Shown here: positions 34,951 to 42,687 of the stretch, one piece after another
How the letters are laid out: every line of letters starts with the position of its first letter
Position numbering within the stretch: the stretch's first letter is position 1
From: Stutzerimonas kunmingensis
GTDB lineage: Bacteria > Pseudomonadota > Gammaproteobacteria > Pseudomonadales > Pseudomonadaceae
Direction of reading: 5' to 3'
Length of the DNA stretch: 64,000 bases
Assembly (NCBI RefSeq): GCF_002929225.1
Contig: NZ_PISM01000018.1
Span: 1-64,000, forward strand
Program-made: the position numbers and the translations under genes
Notes under the pieces: model-generated
The model's database searches: none
Seen by the model: the letters and a program-made list of their open reading frames with translations, nothing else
Told to the model about the DNA's origin: nothing

Positions 34951-37900
34951 TGGGCGCTTCCTGCGTCGGTCGAGGTGAAGTGGCCGAACAAGCCGCCATA
35001 CAGGCGCTGGGCCCAGGCCACGAACTGGCCGCTCGCGCACAGTTGGTCGAAGTCCTCGTAGGCACGCCGTTGGGCGAACGAGCGCTCCACTTCACCCTTT
35101 TTCATGTAGCCGCCTTCATAGATATCGCGCGCTTTGTCGTAGGCCGAATCGCTGCTTTCCCCACCCGCTGCCAACCAGGCGAAGGCGCTTTCGCAGGCCA
35201 CCGGCAGCGGCTCTTGCATGCCCGCCACCCAGGCCTGGAGCAGCGCTTGCAGCTGCTCCCGGGCCTGGGTTTCAGGCACTGGCCGGAACACCACATCGCC
35301 ATTCAAACCCACCAGAATGGTCGTGCAGGCAGGCCCGTTCAACTGCAACGCCAAGTGCCGCAACCAAGGCCGCACCAGGTGCTGCCAACGCAGGCTGTCG
35401 TCGCTGCACAGCTTCTTGCTGTCCAGTTGCAGGTAGGCTCGCTCATCCAACGCATTGCGGCGAATGCCACCCAGCCAATCCTTGAGGCCGGGACGCTCGT
35501 CAGTGGCTTCGATGGTTGCGGCGCTCTGGCCCTCTTCAAGCTCAGGCCAGGCTTGCAGTTGGGCGTGGTAGCGCGCCAGCAGGCCCGGCATCGGCTCCAC
35601 CAGCGCCGAGGCGCTCAAGGTGCCGAAGCCGCCCAGTGGCAAGGCGCCCTCGCGTTGCAGGCGTTGCACTTGCAGGCCCAGTTCGGTCACGGCCTGTTCG
35701 GGGTCGTAAGCCTCCTCGACCCAGCGCTTCAGCGCCTGGGTAAGCCTGTCCTGGTGCTGCCAGTTTTCCAGGCCATCGAGCTGGAAGGCTTCGTCATCGC
35801 GGTTTACCAACTCGTCGTCGTCGAATTTGACCTTCAACCGCTGGCTGAAGAAAGCGCCCACCGGGTCGCGCACGAACTCGGAAAGTTGCCGCAGGCTCAA
35901 TGGCGTGTCCTGCACCAGCGCGGGCAGGCGCTCCCCTGCTGGCTGCGAGCTGTATTCGTCATGCACCTCGCGCCACTCGCTGGAGTAGGTGAACAAGCCA
36001 TCAGGCCCCGGCTCGTTGGCGAAGTAGGCGGCGCTGAAGGGTTGCAACGGGTGCTCCTGGGTCAGCGCTGGCAGCAATGGCTGGCCGTTGGCCGAGCGCC
36101 AGCCGCTGGCCAGGTGGTCGCGCAATTGGCCAATCAGCACCGAGGGCACACGCTCGCTGTTGTCGCGGATGTTGCGGCCCACCCAGCTCACATACAGTTG
36201 TTTTCGCGCCGACAGCACGGCCTCCAGCAACAGGTAGCGGTCATCTTCACGTCGCGACCTATCGCCAGGGCGGTAGTCGTTGCGCATCAGGTCGAAATCG
36301 ACCGGTGATTGCTGGCGCGGGTAATCGCCATCATTCATGCCCAGAAGGCACACCACCTTGAACGGAATCGCCCGCATAGGCATCAGGGTGCAGAAGTTCA
36401 CCGCGCCGGCCAGGAAGCGCTGCGACAGGCCGCTATCTTCGATACCGCTGAGCCAGGCCTCGTGCACCACGCTCAGCGGCAGTGGCTGCGCGAACTGCGC
36501 CACCTCGCAGGTGCGCAGCCAACCTTCGAGCAGCTTGAGCAATTGGTTGACCAGCAGTTCCTCTGTATCGTTTACCGGGCGGAAGAACACCTTCAACAAG
36601 GCTTGCAGGCGCTCTGCCCATTGCACCGGCGTGGCCGGTTGCTGGAGTTCCTGAAGGGCCACTTCCAGGTGGTCGAGCAAGGCCAGCAGCGGCCCGGCCA
36701 GGGCAGCTTCCAGCCCCGACACTTCGTCGTAGGGTTCGATGCCGTTGAGCTGAGGCGCTCGCCCAGCAGCGTAGCCCAGCAGCATGCGTCGCATTCCGAA
36801 GCGCCAGGTGTTCTGCTCGAGGCCCGCCGGCATGCCCAGGCTTTCGCGCTGCTCGGCATCGAGCCCCCAGCGCACACCGGCACCGTCGATCCAGCGTTGC
36901 AGTGTGGGTACGTCGGCTTCGTTGATCGTGAAACGCGCGCGCAAGGCCGGTACGTCCAGCAGGTCAAGAATGTCGCTGGCAGCGAAGCGGCTATGGGGCA
37001 GCTTGAGCAGGTGTTCCAGGGCAATCAGCAGCGGCTGGCGGCCGCGCTGGCCTTGGTCGGCCACGGTAAACGGCAGGTAGCGCGAATCACTCCTTGGCAC
37101 CTGGCCGAACACTGCCTCGATGTGAGGGGTGTAGGCGTTGATGTCCGGCACCATCACGATCACATCCCGTGGGCTCAACTGCTTGTCGGCGCTGAAGCGG
37201 GCGAGCAGTTGGTCGTGCAGCACCTCCACTTCGCGCTGCATGCTGTGCACCACGTGAAAACGCAGCGAGCGGTCGGCGGTAGCGTCTACCGCCCCCCAGG
37301 CTTCGCGGGTTTCCGGCAACGGGCGCAGCTCAAGAATATCGCTTTGCAGCTGGCCTAGCAGGGTTGCCGTATCCGGCTCGGTGAACAGGTCGATACGCCC
37401 GCCATTGAGGCCATCGAGCAGGTGGCGATAGCTGCCGGGCTCGTCGTGGTAGTCGAGCAGGTTGATGTAGTCGCGCCCCTGCTTACCCCAGGCGGCGAGC
37501 AAGGGTTGGCCGTGCTCATTCGCAGCTGCGGCAACCTCACGGGCAGGTTGGCGGCGGTAGTGGTGCGCCAGCAAGTCTTTGTCGGCAACGATATCGCCCC
37601 AGTGGTGCCGGCAAGGGTTGTGCACGCACAGCAGCACCTGGCTGTAGCGGGAAAGCTCTTTCAGGGCTTCGAGCACCTGCGCAGGCATCGAGGAAATGCC
37701 GAACACCACAACCCTGCGTGGCAGCCCCTTTGGCGCCTGGGCAGCGCTGCGCAGGTGGGCGACGAAGCGTTTGTGAACCCCGGCGCGGCTTTGCTCGAGC
37801 GCGCCCTCGCCAACGTCGGCCAATACCTCGCGCCATAGCTGCGCCTGCCACAGGTTCGGCGCATCCAATGGCTGCACAGTGCCCTTGATGTGTTGAAGTT

Positions 37901-38399
37901 GATCCCGCCCGGCAGCCCAGTCTTCGAGCCAATCGGCGCGGTACACCTGGTATTGGTCGAACAAGTCCGCCAACCGCTCGCACAGTTGGTGCAGCTTGCG
38001 CTGTTCATCGTCCTTTTCCAAAAAGCGCTGCAGGCTTGCGAAAACCGGGTTCGTGAGCAAGCTGGGCAGCAGGCGCATCAGCCGCCAGCTCAGCGCTGCC
38101 TTGTCCAGCGGCGAGGACTGCGGCGTGGTCTGCGCCCCCAGCACCCCGCGATACACCTGCCACAGAAAGCGCGCAGGCAACTGCACATCCAGCGCCGCAG
38201 CAATGCCGCAGCCACCCTTGTGCGGGTCTTCGGCCAGCGCCAGTTTCAGCCACTGGGCGATACCGTTGCTTTGCACCAGCAGCACCTCGTTCTCCAGCGG
38301 ATGTAGCGGGTGGCTGCGCATCCACTGCACTGCAAGGGCTCGCAGTTCTTCTAGATGATTGCCATGGATGACAACAAGACCAGGCTGATGCTCCTGCAT
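34947..38399 (-). CDS. recC: RecC, Chi-recognition subunit of exonuclease V
   Basis: A 1150-residue subunit with inactive helicase and nuclease folds, which splits DNA strands and reads Chi. Recognisable blocks are GLVVIHGNHLEELRALAVQW, VLLVQSNGIAQWLKLALA, RVVVFGISSMPAQVLEAL, VIVMVPDINAYTPHIEAVFG, VVCLLGMNDGDYPRQ and DPVGAFFSQRLKV. The ATG at 38399 is preferred, with GAGGG about ten bases upstream; a GTG two codons earlier is also possible. It is first in recC-recB-recD. A palindrome identical in plan to those at the WYL gene lies 48-66 bases upstream of the start, so the whole operon may be under WYL control. Confidence 0.95.
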   Translation of the reverse strand: MQEHQPGLVVIHGNHLEELRALAVQWMRSHPLHPLENEVLLVQSNGIAQWLKLALAEDPHKGGCGIAAALDVQLPARFLWQVYRGVLGAQTTPQSSPLDKAALSWRLMRLLPSLLTNPVFASLQRFLEKDDEQRKLHQLCERLADLFDQYQVYRADWLEDWAAGRDQLQHIKGTVQPLDAPNLWQAQLWREVLADVGEGALEQSRAGVHKRFVAHLRSAAQAPKGLPRRVVVFGISSMPAQVLEALKELSRYSQVLLCVHNPCRHHWGDIVADKDLLAHHYRRQPAREVAAAANEHGQPLLAAWGKQGRDYINLLDYHDEPGSYRHLLDGLNGGRIDLFTEPDTATLLGQLQSDILELRPLPETREAWGAVDATADRSLRFHVVHSMQREVEVLHDQLLARFSADKQLSPRDVIVMVPDINAYTPHIEAVFGQVPRSDSRYLPFTVADQGQRGRQPLLIALEHLLKLPHSRFAASDILDLLDVPALRARFTINEADVPTLQRWIDGAGVRWGLDAEQRESLGMPAGLEQNTWRFGMRRMLLGYAAGRAPQLNGIEPYDEVSGLEAALAGPLLALLDHLEVALQELQQPATPVQWAERLQALLKVFFRPVNDTEELLVNQLLKLLEGWLRTCEVAQFAQPLPLSVVHEAWLSGIEDSGLSQRFLAGAVNFCTLMPMRAIPFKVVCLLGMNDGDYPRQQSPVDFDLMRNDYRPGDRSRREDDRYLLLEAVLSARKQLYVSWVGRNIRDNSERVPSVLIGQLRDHLASGWRSANGQPLLPALTQEHPLQPFSAAYFANEPGPDGLFTYSSEWREVHDEYSSQPAGERLPALVQDTPLSLRQLSEFVRDPVGAFFSQRLKVKFDDDELVNRDDEAFQLDGLENWQHQDRLTQALKRWVEEAYDPEQAVTELGLQVQRLQREGALPLGGFGTLSASALVEPMPGLLARYHAQLQAWPELEEGQSAATIEATDERPGLKDWLGGIRRNALDERAYLQLDSKKLCSDDSLRWQHLVRPWLRHLALQLNGPACTTILVGLNGDVVFRPVPETQAREQLQALLQAWVAGMQEPLPVACESAFAWLAAGGESSDSAYDKARDIYEGGYMKKGEVERSFAQRRAYEDFDQLCASGQFVAWAQRLYGGLFGHFTSTDAGSAQ

Positions 38400-38446
38400 A
38401 GACACACATCCCTCTAGGTACGCTGGAGTGAAAGCTAATCAACGCA

Positions 38447-38465
38447 TGCGACACCCTGTGTCGCA
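38447..38465. promoter_or_regulatory. Palindrome TGCGACA-N5-TGTCGCA upstream of recC (site 3)
   Basis: A perfect 7-5-7 inverted repeat (spacer CCCTG) centred about 57 bases before the recC start codon, where a promoter would be expected. The arms are the same as at the two WYL promoters (26992 and 41044). A repressor bound here would control recC-recB-recD. Confidence 0.75.
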
Positions 38466-38538
38466 CGGGATCTTTCACGGAAGAAGCAAAATGACGTCGT
38501 TGAACTGAGGCAGCGATTGGAGAAACGCTCAGGCAACT

Positions 38539-39132
38539 TCAAATGACTTCAAGCCGGTAGGTATCGGCGTCATCGACCAACTCAAAGAACAGCTCGCCAT
38601 CCGAAGACCGAGGGCTGTCAGATGCGGAGGACCAGAACGAAGAGTGCTGCGTCGCATAGGTACAAAGCGCGGCCACCAACGGATGAGCCTTCCACAGCTC
38701 GGTCAGCTCACGTCGATGCAGGCCCGGCATAAAGAGCGGTGCAAGCTTCTGCTTTTGATCCAACGAAAGCTCAGCCAACTCCTGCCCATGCTGACTGATC
38801 CACTTGCTAATCAAGCGAATGTCGCTGTGGTAGCGCGCATCGGTCACCTGAAGCTGAGCAATACGGATTTTCTGTGGTTCTACAACAACCCTGCAGGCAA
38901 CGTATTCATCACCATCAGCCAGCGGAGCACTGGCATTCAGCAAAGCGAGTTCAGGGGTTGGGCTGGCGTAAATTGCATGCCGGCGGGACGGCATATTTCT
39001 CGGCCGAAGAGACTCCCAGAGGTTGTCGACCACGTAGGGAACATTGCTGGGTATTCGCATCGTTGAGTGACGACGAAGATCTTTTTCCGCCCTCCCCACT
39101 TGGCTGGCAGGAATCGCCCGATAAAGCTCCAT
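38539..39132 (-). CDS. Possible ADP-ribosyltransferase-like protein (toxin-like)
   Basis: A 197-residue protein of uncertain family. It starts MELYRAIPASQVGRAEKDL, and a conserved-looking core VPYVVDNLWESLRPRNMPSRRHAIYASPTPELALLNA follows. An N-terminal YR, a middle YASPT strand and later acidic residues recall ADP-ribosyltransferase or RES-type toxin folds, but the RES signature GGRWN is absent and no catalytic glutamate could be fixed. It follows the 305-residue gene by ten bases with a strong ribosome site (AAGGAG), so the pair forms an operon that may be a toxin-antitoxin or abortive-infection unit (inference). Confidence 0.55.
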   Translation of the reverse strand: MELYRAIPASQVGRAEKDLRRHSTMRIPSNVPYVVDNLWESLRPRNMPSRRHAIYASPTPELALLNASAPLADGDEYVACRVVVEPQKIRIAQLQVTDARYHSDIRLISKWISQHGQELAELSLDQKQKLAPLFMPGLHRRELTELWKAHPLVAALCTYATQHSSFWSSASDSPRSSDGELFFELVDDADTYRLEVI

Positions 39133-39142
39133 TTAAATCTCC

Positions 39143-40060
39143 TTATGGGGAAACCCGGGGAAGCGGCAGAGGGGGGAGATCTGTATCTACGTTGTAACCG
39201 ATCATGAAGAGGGCTTTCTCAAGCTCTGCAATGGAGCCAATGCTTGGGTTGTAGGCCATCACCTGCTGCAGCAACTCTCCTGCAAGCAACACCTGTCCCG
39301 CCCATAGCTGGCACTGAGCGGCATTGAGCTTGCGAAACTTGAACGCCCCCAGCGATGGATCTCTATTCGTCGTGTCGCCTTGTCCGGCCCCCCACCGAAA
39401 GGATAAATCAGCAGGGACGCTAGGTACGCCAGAACGCATGAGTGAATAACGGGCGAGCAATCCAAGTGCAGCACCAACGCGGCCGTCGTAGATAATGATG
39501 TGGTCAGGGTCGGCAGCCGCGTAGACCTTTGTCATAGCGGAATTCATCAGGAGTTCCTTGCCATCGAATGCAGCAAGCCCTTGAGCAGATCCAGGTTGAA
39601 GCAGTTGGACTGCATGCATGATTGATTGGCATAGCGTTTTTTTTAGGTACTGATCCTCGACCCAAGCCAGAGATTTATCACCAGGGCGACGCGCGACGCC
39701 CCCCCAGTGGAATATAGCCAGGCATGCATCGCGGGCAGTTGCTTGATCACGCACAGCTAGCGCTTGCCGTAAACGGGCAGCAATGCATTGGGACGAATTA
39801 GGCTTAGGGCTATCAGGCCAGGAGTAATGGAGAAAGGCCTCCTGAAGCGAATGACACCACCAATGATGAACCGCTGAGGCAATACGCCCTTTCCAAGGCT
39901 TCCAGCTCTGATGTTTGCTAATGCGAAAGCTATGCAGCAGCCCTGCCTCCGAAGCATCTCCCACTGGGAACAAACCACGCATCTCCCCCAGTGCCTCTGG
40001 CCTGCCCCATAAATCAGCCAGGTACCGTGCAAAGGCCTTTTGATTCCCAGTCAGACTCAT
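39143..40060 (-). CDS. Unknown 305-residue protein, partner of the ART-like gene
   Basis: I do not recognise the family. The start at 40060 has a clear ribosome site (GAGGAAGG), unlike the longer frame starting at 40186. The protein is helical and soluble; notable blocks are RISKHQSWKPWKGRIASAVHHWW and AMTKVYAAADPDHIIIYDGRVGAALGLLAR. The second block resembles helix-hairpin-helix glycosylase-like proteins, but that is only an impression. It is the first gene of a two-gene operon next to recC and downstream of the Sel1-like gene on the same strand. Confidence 0.6.
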   Translation of the reverse strand: MSLTGNQKAFARYLADLWGRPEALGEMRGLFPVGDASEAGLLHSFRISKHQSWKPWKGRIASAVHHWWCHSLQEAFLHYSWPDSPKPNSSQCIAARLRQALAVRDQATARDACLAIFHWGGVARRPGDKSLAWVEDQYLKKTLCQSIMHAVQLLQPGSAQGLAAFDGKELLMNSAMTKVYAAADPDHIIIYDGRVGAALGLLARYSLMRSGVPSVPADLSFRWGAGQGDTTNRDPSLGAFKFRKLNAAQCQLWAGQVLLAGELLQQVMAYNPSIGSIAELEKALFMIGYNVDTDLPPLPLPRVSP

Positions 40061-40125
40061 TCCCTTCCTCTTAGTCCTAACCCCAGCACCTATTGATATC
40101 GCTGCAGGGGCATAAAGCCAGCATG

Positions 40126-40998
40126 CTATGAGCTTTTGCATACTTGTTGAATAGCAACATCCGATGCATGCAACTCTCTGGCCCACAAGCTTCCCTGGCT
40201 GATCGCCAGATCCCGCCAGAAACGAAACAGCAGCCCATCTGGATCCGGTGGAGACTCGAAGGTAGAAAAGTAAAATTCAGCAAGTCGCTCAGTCGCCAGC
40301 ACCAGCCCCCTCATGGCCGCCCACTGCAGCCAATACAAGCCAAGTGCTGGATCATACTCGGGTGATGTCTCATCCAGAGCCAACCTGCCAAGTGAGAAGC
40401 ACGCCATCAAGTCCTGCTCGGCCGCTCCACGCTTGTACCAACTGATGGCTTTGCCATGATCGACGATGACACCCTCGTCCCCACGCTCATACAAGCTCCC
40501 TAATGCTTGCGCAGCACAGGGAATCCCTGCTTCGAAAGCCTGCTCGTAATAGTCGATGGCCAAGCCCGGATTGACCACCAGCCCCTTGCCATAAAAGGCC
40601 AGCTCGGCGAGGTTGAATAGAGCCTCTGAGGCTCCCATCACTGCCGCAACCTTGAATAACCGCCTGGCCAGCGCAGGGTTCGGCTTCAGCCGCAGACCAT
40701 TGAGCCAAAACCACCCTAGATCATTGAGCGCATCCGCATCGCCCAACAGAGCCTGCTCACGCAGCTCCACATAGCGATTTCGAATCCTGATCGGATCAAC
40801 CAATCCAAGAAGCGGATTGGCTGCTTTTATCTCGTGATAGGTAACACCCGCCTGCCCGCTTAGCTCCTTCGCTCTCAGCGATGGCATTCCAATGCCAGCG
40901 TAAAGGCGTTGCAACTCGTCAGGCCCAGCTAGATCGACGTCTTCAGCCAGCGGAAGAAGGTTATCCATGAGATTGAAGACATCCGCAGATTTGCTCAT
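40126..40998 (-). CDS. Sel1-like repeat protein (intact copy)
   Basis: A 290-residue protein. Residues 1-80 are a helical N-terminal domain (MSKSADVFNLMDNLLPLAED). From about residue 85 come five or so Sel1/TPR-like repeats: LGDADALNDLGWFWLNGLRL, GASEALFNLAELAFYGKGLV, IPCAAQALGSLYERGDEGV, DLMACFSLGRLALDETSP, and LVLATERLAEFYFS. Such repeats bind proteins. The start has its own promoter region shared with a divergent, broken WYL gene, with the operator palindrome 46-64 bases upstream. It is the intact version of the remnant at 26611-26947. Confidence 0.85.
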   Translation of the reverse strand: MSKSADVFNLMDNLLPLAEDVDLAGPDELQRLYAGIGMPSLRAKELSGQAGVTYHEIKAANPLLGLVDPIRIRNRYVELREQALLGDADALNDLGWFWLNGLRLKPNPALARRLFKVAAVMGASEALFNLAELAFYGKGLVVNPGLAIDYYEQAFEAGIPCAAQALGSLYERGDEGVIVDHGKAISWYKRGAAEQDLMACFSLGRLALDETSPEYDPALGLYWLQWAAMRGLVLATERLAEFYFSTFESPPDPDGLLFRFWRDLAISQGSLWARELHASDVAIQQVCKSS

Positions 40999-41043
40999 GC
41001 TGCTGCCTCATCGATGATCGTGTCTGACCATTTTCAACAGCCA

Positions 41044-41062
41044 TGCGACAGCCTGTGTCGCA
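41044..41062. promoter_or_regulatory. Palindrome TGCGACA-N5-TGTCGCA (site 4)
   Basis: A perfect 7-5-7 inverted repeat (spacer GCCTG) between the intact Sel1-like gene (start 40998) and the broken WYL gene. It is kept although the WYL gene beside it is dead, which suggests the Sel1-like gene is still regulated through it, presumably by the intact WYL protein from copy 1. Confidence 0.75.
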
Positions 41063-41081
41063 CACAAGTAGGGATGGAATT

Positions 41082-41601
41082 GTGGAACAGCTACTCCGCC
41101 ATGAGCTCATCCTTGGCCTTCTCCCTAGCAAGGACAGCGCTCTCGATAGCAATGCCATTCACCAACGAGTAGCCAACCAAGGCGTCCAGGTTGATAAACG
41201 CACCATTCAACGTGACCTCAGCGAACTCGAATAGAAATTCCCCCATGTGCACAGCAGGCCCAAGGGCAAAGCAAAACTGTGGTGGGCAGAGAAATCGCTA
41301 TCGCGACTGAGCATGCTGCCAACAGATGCGATGAACCTCGTCATGATCATGGAGCACGCTGCTAGATTCGGAATGGCGGCGCAGGTAGAAAATCTGGCGC
41401 CCCTTCGGGATTACGCGACATCACTGTTGAAAGGAAACCGGCCTAGCCAAGACTGCTCAGGCAAGGTCATCAGCAACACCCGCTTCGTTGTCCTGGAACC
41501 AGGTCAGGTGAAGCCAGAGGTACTGGAGGTTGTCCAACAAGCACTTCTGCATGATGGCCTTATCGGCGCATCGGATGGCGGCACTGTACGAACAAGGTTG
41601 A
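41082..41601 (+). pseudogene. WYL regulator pseudogene (copy 2)
   Basis: Nearly identical to the intact WYL gene at 27030-28016 but broken twice. A CAG codon has become TAG at 41232-41234, and about 470 bases covering most of the WYL domain and C-terminus are deleted (joined near 41560). The last few bases before the stop match the end of the intact gene again. No functional product is expected. Confidence 0.92.
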
Positions 41602-41602
41602 A

Positions 41603-41621
41603 TGCGACACAGGCTGTCGCA
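41603..41621. promoter_or_regulatory. Palindrome TGCGACA-N5-TGTCGCA (site 5)
   Basis: Same sequence, including the CAGGC spacer, as the site at 28018, and at the same place: just after the WYL stop and 47 bases before a 54-residue gene. It may drive that gene and the pPIWI-RE operon downstream. Confidence 0.75.
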
Positions 41622-41668
41622 TACCCAACCCATTCTGTCTCCTGTCATCTGACCATGGAGACTCAGCT

Positions 41669-41833
41669 ATGACGACTTACTTTGCCTTCCTGCAACGCAG
41701 GACACCCAATGCGGGCCCACGCGCTAACTTTACAATCACGGTACAGGCCGTCAGCTCCGAGATGGCTCGCGTCACGGCAGAAGCCCAATACCCCGGTTAC
41801 AAGTGCGCAAACGGCCCCGTGCAGGTGCGCTAA
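41669..41833 (+). CDS. 54-residue conserved small protein (copy 2)
   Basis: Begins MTTYFAFLQRRTPNAGPRAN and ends PGYKCANGPVQVR; it has the same length as copy 1 at 28084 with about a dozen substitutions. The frame is intact although the neighbouring WYL gene has decayed, and most visible changes keep similar residues. It is followed two bases later by the 277-residue gene at the head of the pPIWI-RE region. Function unknown. Confidence 0.75.
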   Translation: MTTYFAFLQRRTPNAGPRANFTITVQAVSSEMARVTAEAQYPGYKCANGPVQVR

Positions 41834-41835
41834 AG

Positions 41836-42669
41836 ATGAACAACGCGCATCGCAAGCGCATGCAGCCTAGCGACTATCTGTACCACCTTTTAAACCAAGG
41901 TGACGATACCGAAAGCGCTAAGACAGAAACGCACCAGAAAGCTCTCAATCTACGGGAACAATACTCGGTAAGCTTCGATATCGCCTTGATCGCAGAAACA
42001 CAAGCCGAAGCTCAGCGACTAGCAGACCAAATACTTGAACTGCCCAAGGCTTATTTCCCCGAAAGCATCACCTGTCTCGACAGGCATCGTTTTTCTGCTC
42101 ACGGACTAGACGAACCTTGGCCTGAACAGCAATTTGATGAGCTTCATTTTTTCTGCTCATCTCCAGACCAGCTACCTCCCGCGAGTCACCTAGATCGACT
42201 AGCAGCCATCATCCACGTCCATCATTTAGCCCCATGCATGGCACAAGCATATCCGGGTTATCGCAGCTATCTATGGTGCACTGAGCAAGCTCTGTGTGAC
42301 TTCTGGGCAAGCATGTACTTAGCAAGAGAGATGCAAAGCATCCCAGGGTTGAACTGGAATAGTTACCCCACATGGCAGCTGCCTGAACACTGCATTGGTC
42401 AAGCAGCAACTAGCTGGGGCTCAACACCAAATGCAGCTATAGATTCATTACTAGCGCAGGCTGGGCATACAAGACTCACTACTACGGTCGATGCAATCCT
42501 CGTAATAGAAGGCAATTGCGATATGTCGATAAGCGACTATTTCGACCTATTGATCCTGCTAGAGGCCAAAATCAAATGCGATATCGCACCCACTGGATGG
42601 GTAGCCCCTGAATACTCAGGTTATGGCCTAAAGCTGCTCACATTCGGCCCACTTAAAGACCAAAGTTGA
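41836..42669 (+). CDS. Unknown 277-residue protein preceding the pPIWI-RE module
   Basis: I do not recognise the family. The start is taken at ATG 41836, directly after the small gene; ATG 41860 is an alternative. The protein is soluble, rich in Trp, His and Leu, with blocks FDELHFFCSSPDQLPPASHLDRLA, HHLAPCMAQAYPGYRSYLWC and AQAGHTRLTTTVDAILVIEG. No TM helices, Walker motifs or zinc sites are evident. It is 18 bases upstream of the REase gene of the pPIWI-RE module on the same strand, so it is probably transcribed with it and may be an accessory factor. Confidence 0.6.
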   Translation: MNNAHRKRMQPSDYLYHLLNQGDDTESAKTETHQKALNLREQYSVSFDIALIAETQAEAQRLADQILELPKAYFPESITCLDRHRFSAHGLDEPWPEQQFDELHFFCSSPDQLPPASHLDRLAAIIHVHHLAPCMAQAYPGYRSYLWCTEQALCDFWASMYLAREMQSIPGLNWNSYPTWQLPEHCIGQAATSWGSTPNAAIDSLLAQAGHTRLTTTVDAILVIEGNCDMSISDYFDLLILLEAKIKCDIAPTGWVAPEYSGYGLKLLTFGPLKDQS

Positions 42670-42687
42670 CGCAGTGGAGAACAGTGC

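Larger units (their letters stand above)
40667..41833. repeat. Large direct repeat, copy 2
   Basis: Matches 26611-28248 in order and orientation but lacks about 470 bases of the WYL gene, which is why it is shorter. Beyond its left edge the Sel1-like gene continues intact, so copy 2 is probably the parent of that part, while copy 1 keeps the intact WYL gene. Confidence 0.9.

Noticed and set aside
31816-37358. Long plus-strand frames opposite recB and recC (about 430, 450 and 350 codons)
   Set aside because: They are shadows of GC-rich genes on the other strand: composition is dominated by Gln, Arg, Ala and His, there are no motifs, and recB/recC are certain.
38539-39132. Firm annotation as a RES-domain toxin
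   Set aside because: The RES signature GGRWN is absent; only a looser ADP-ribosyltransferase-like resemblance remains.
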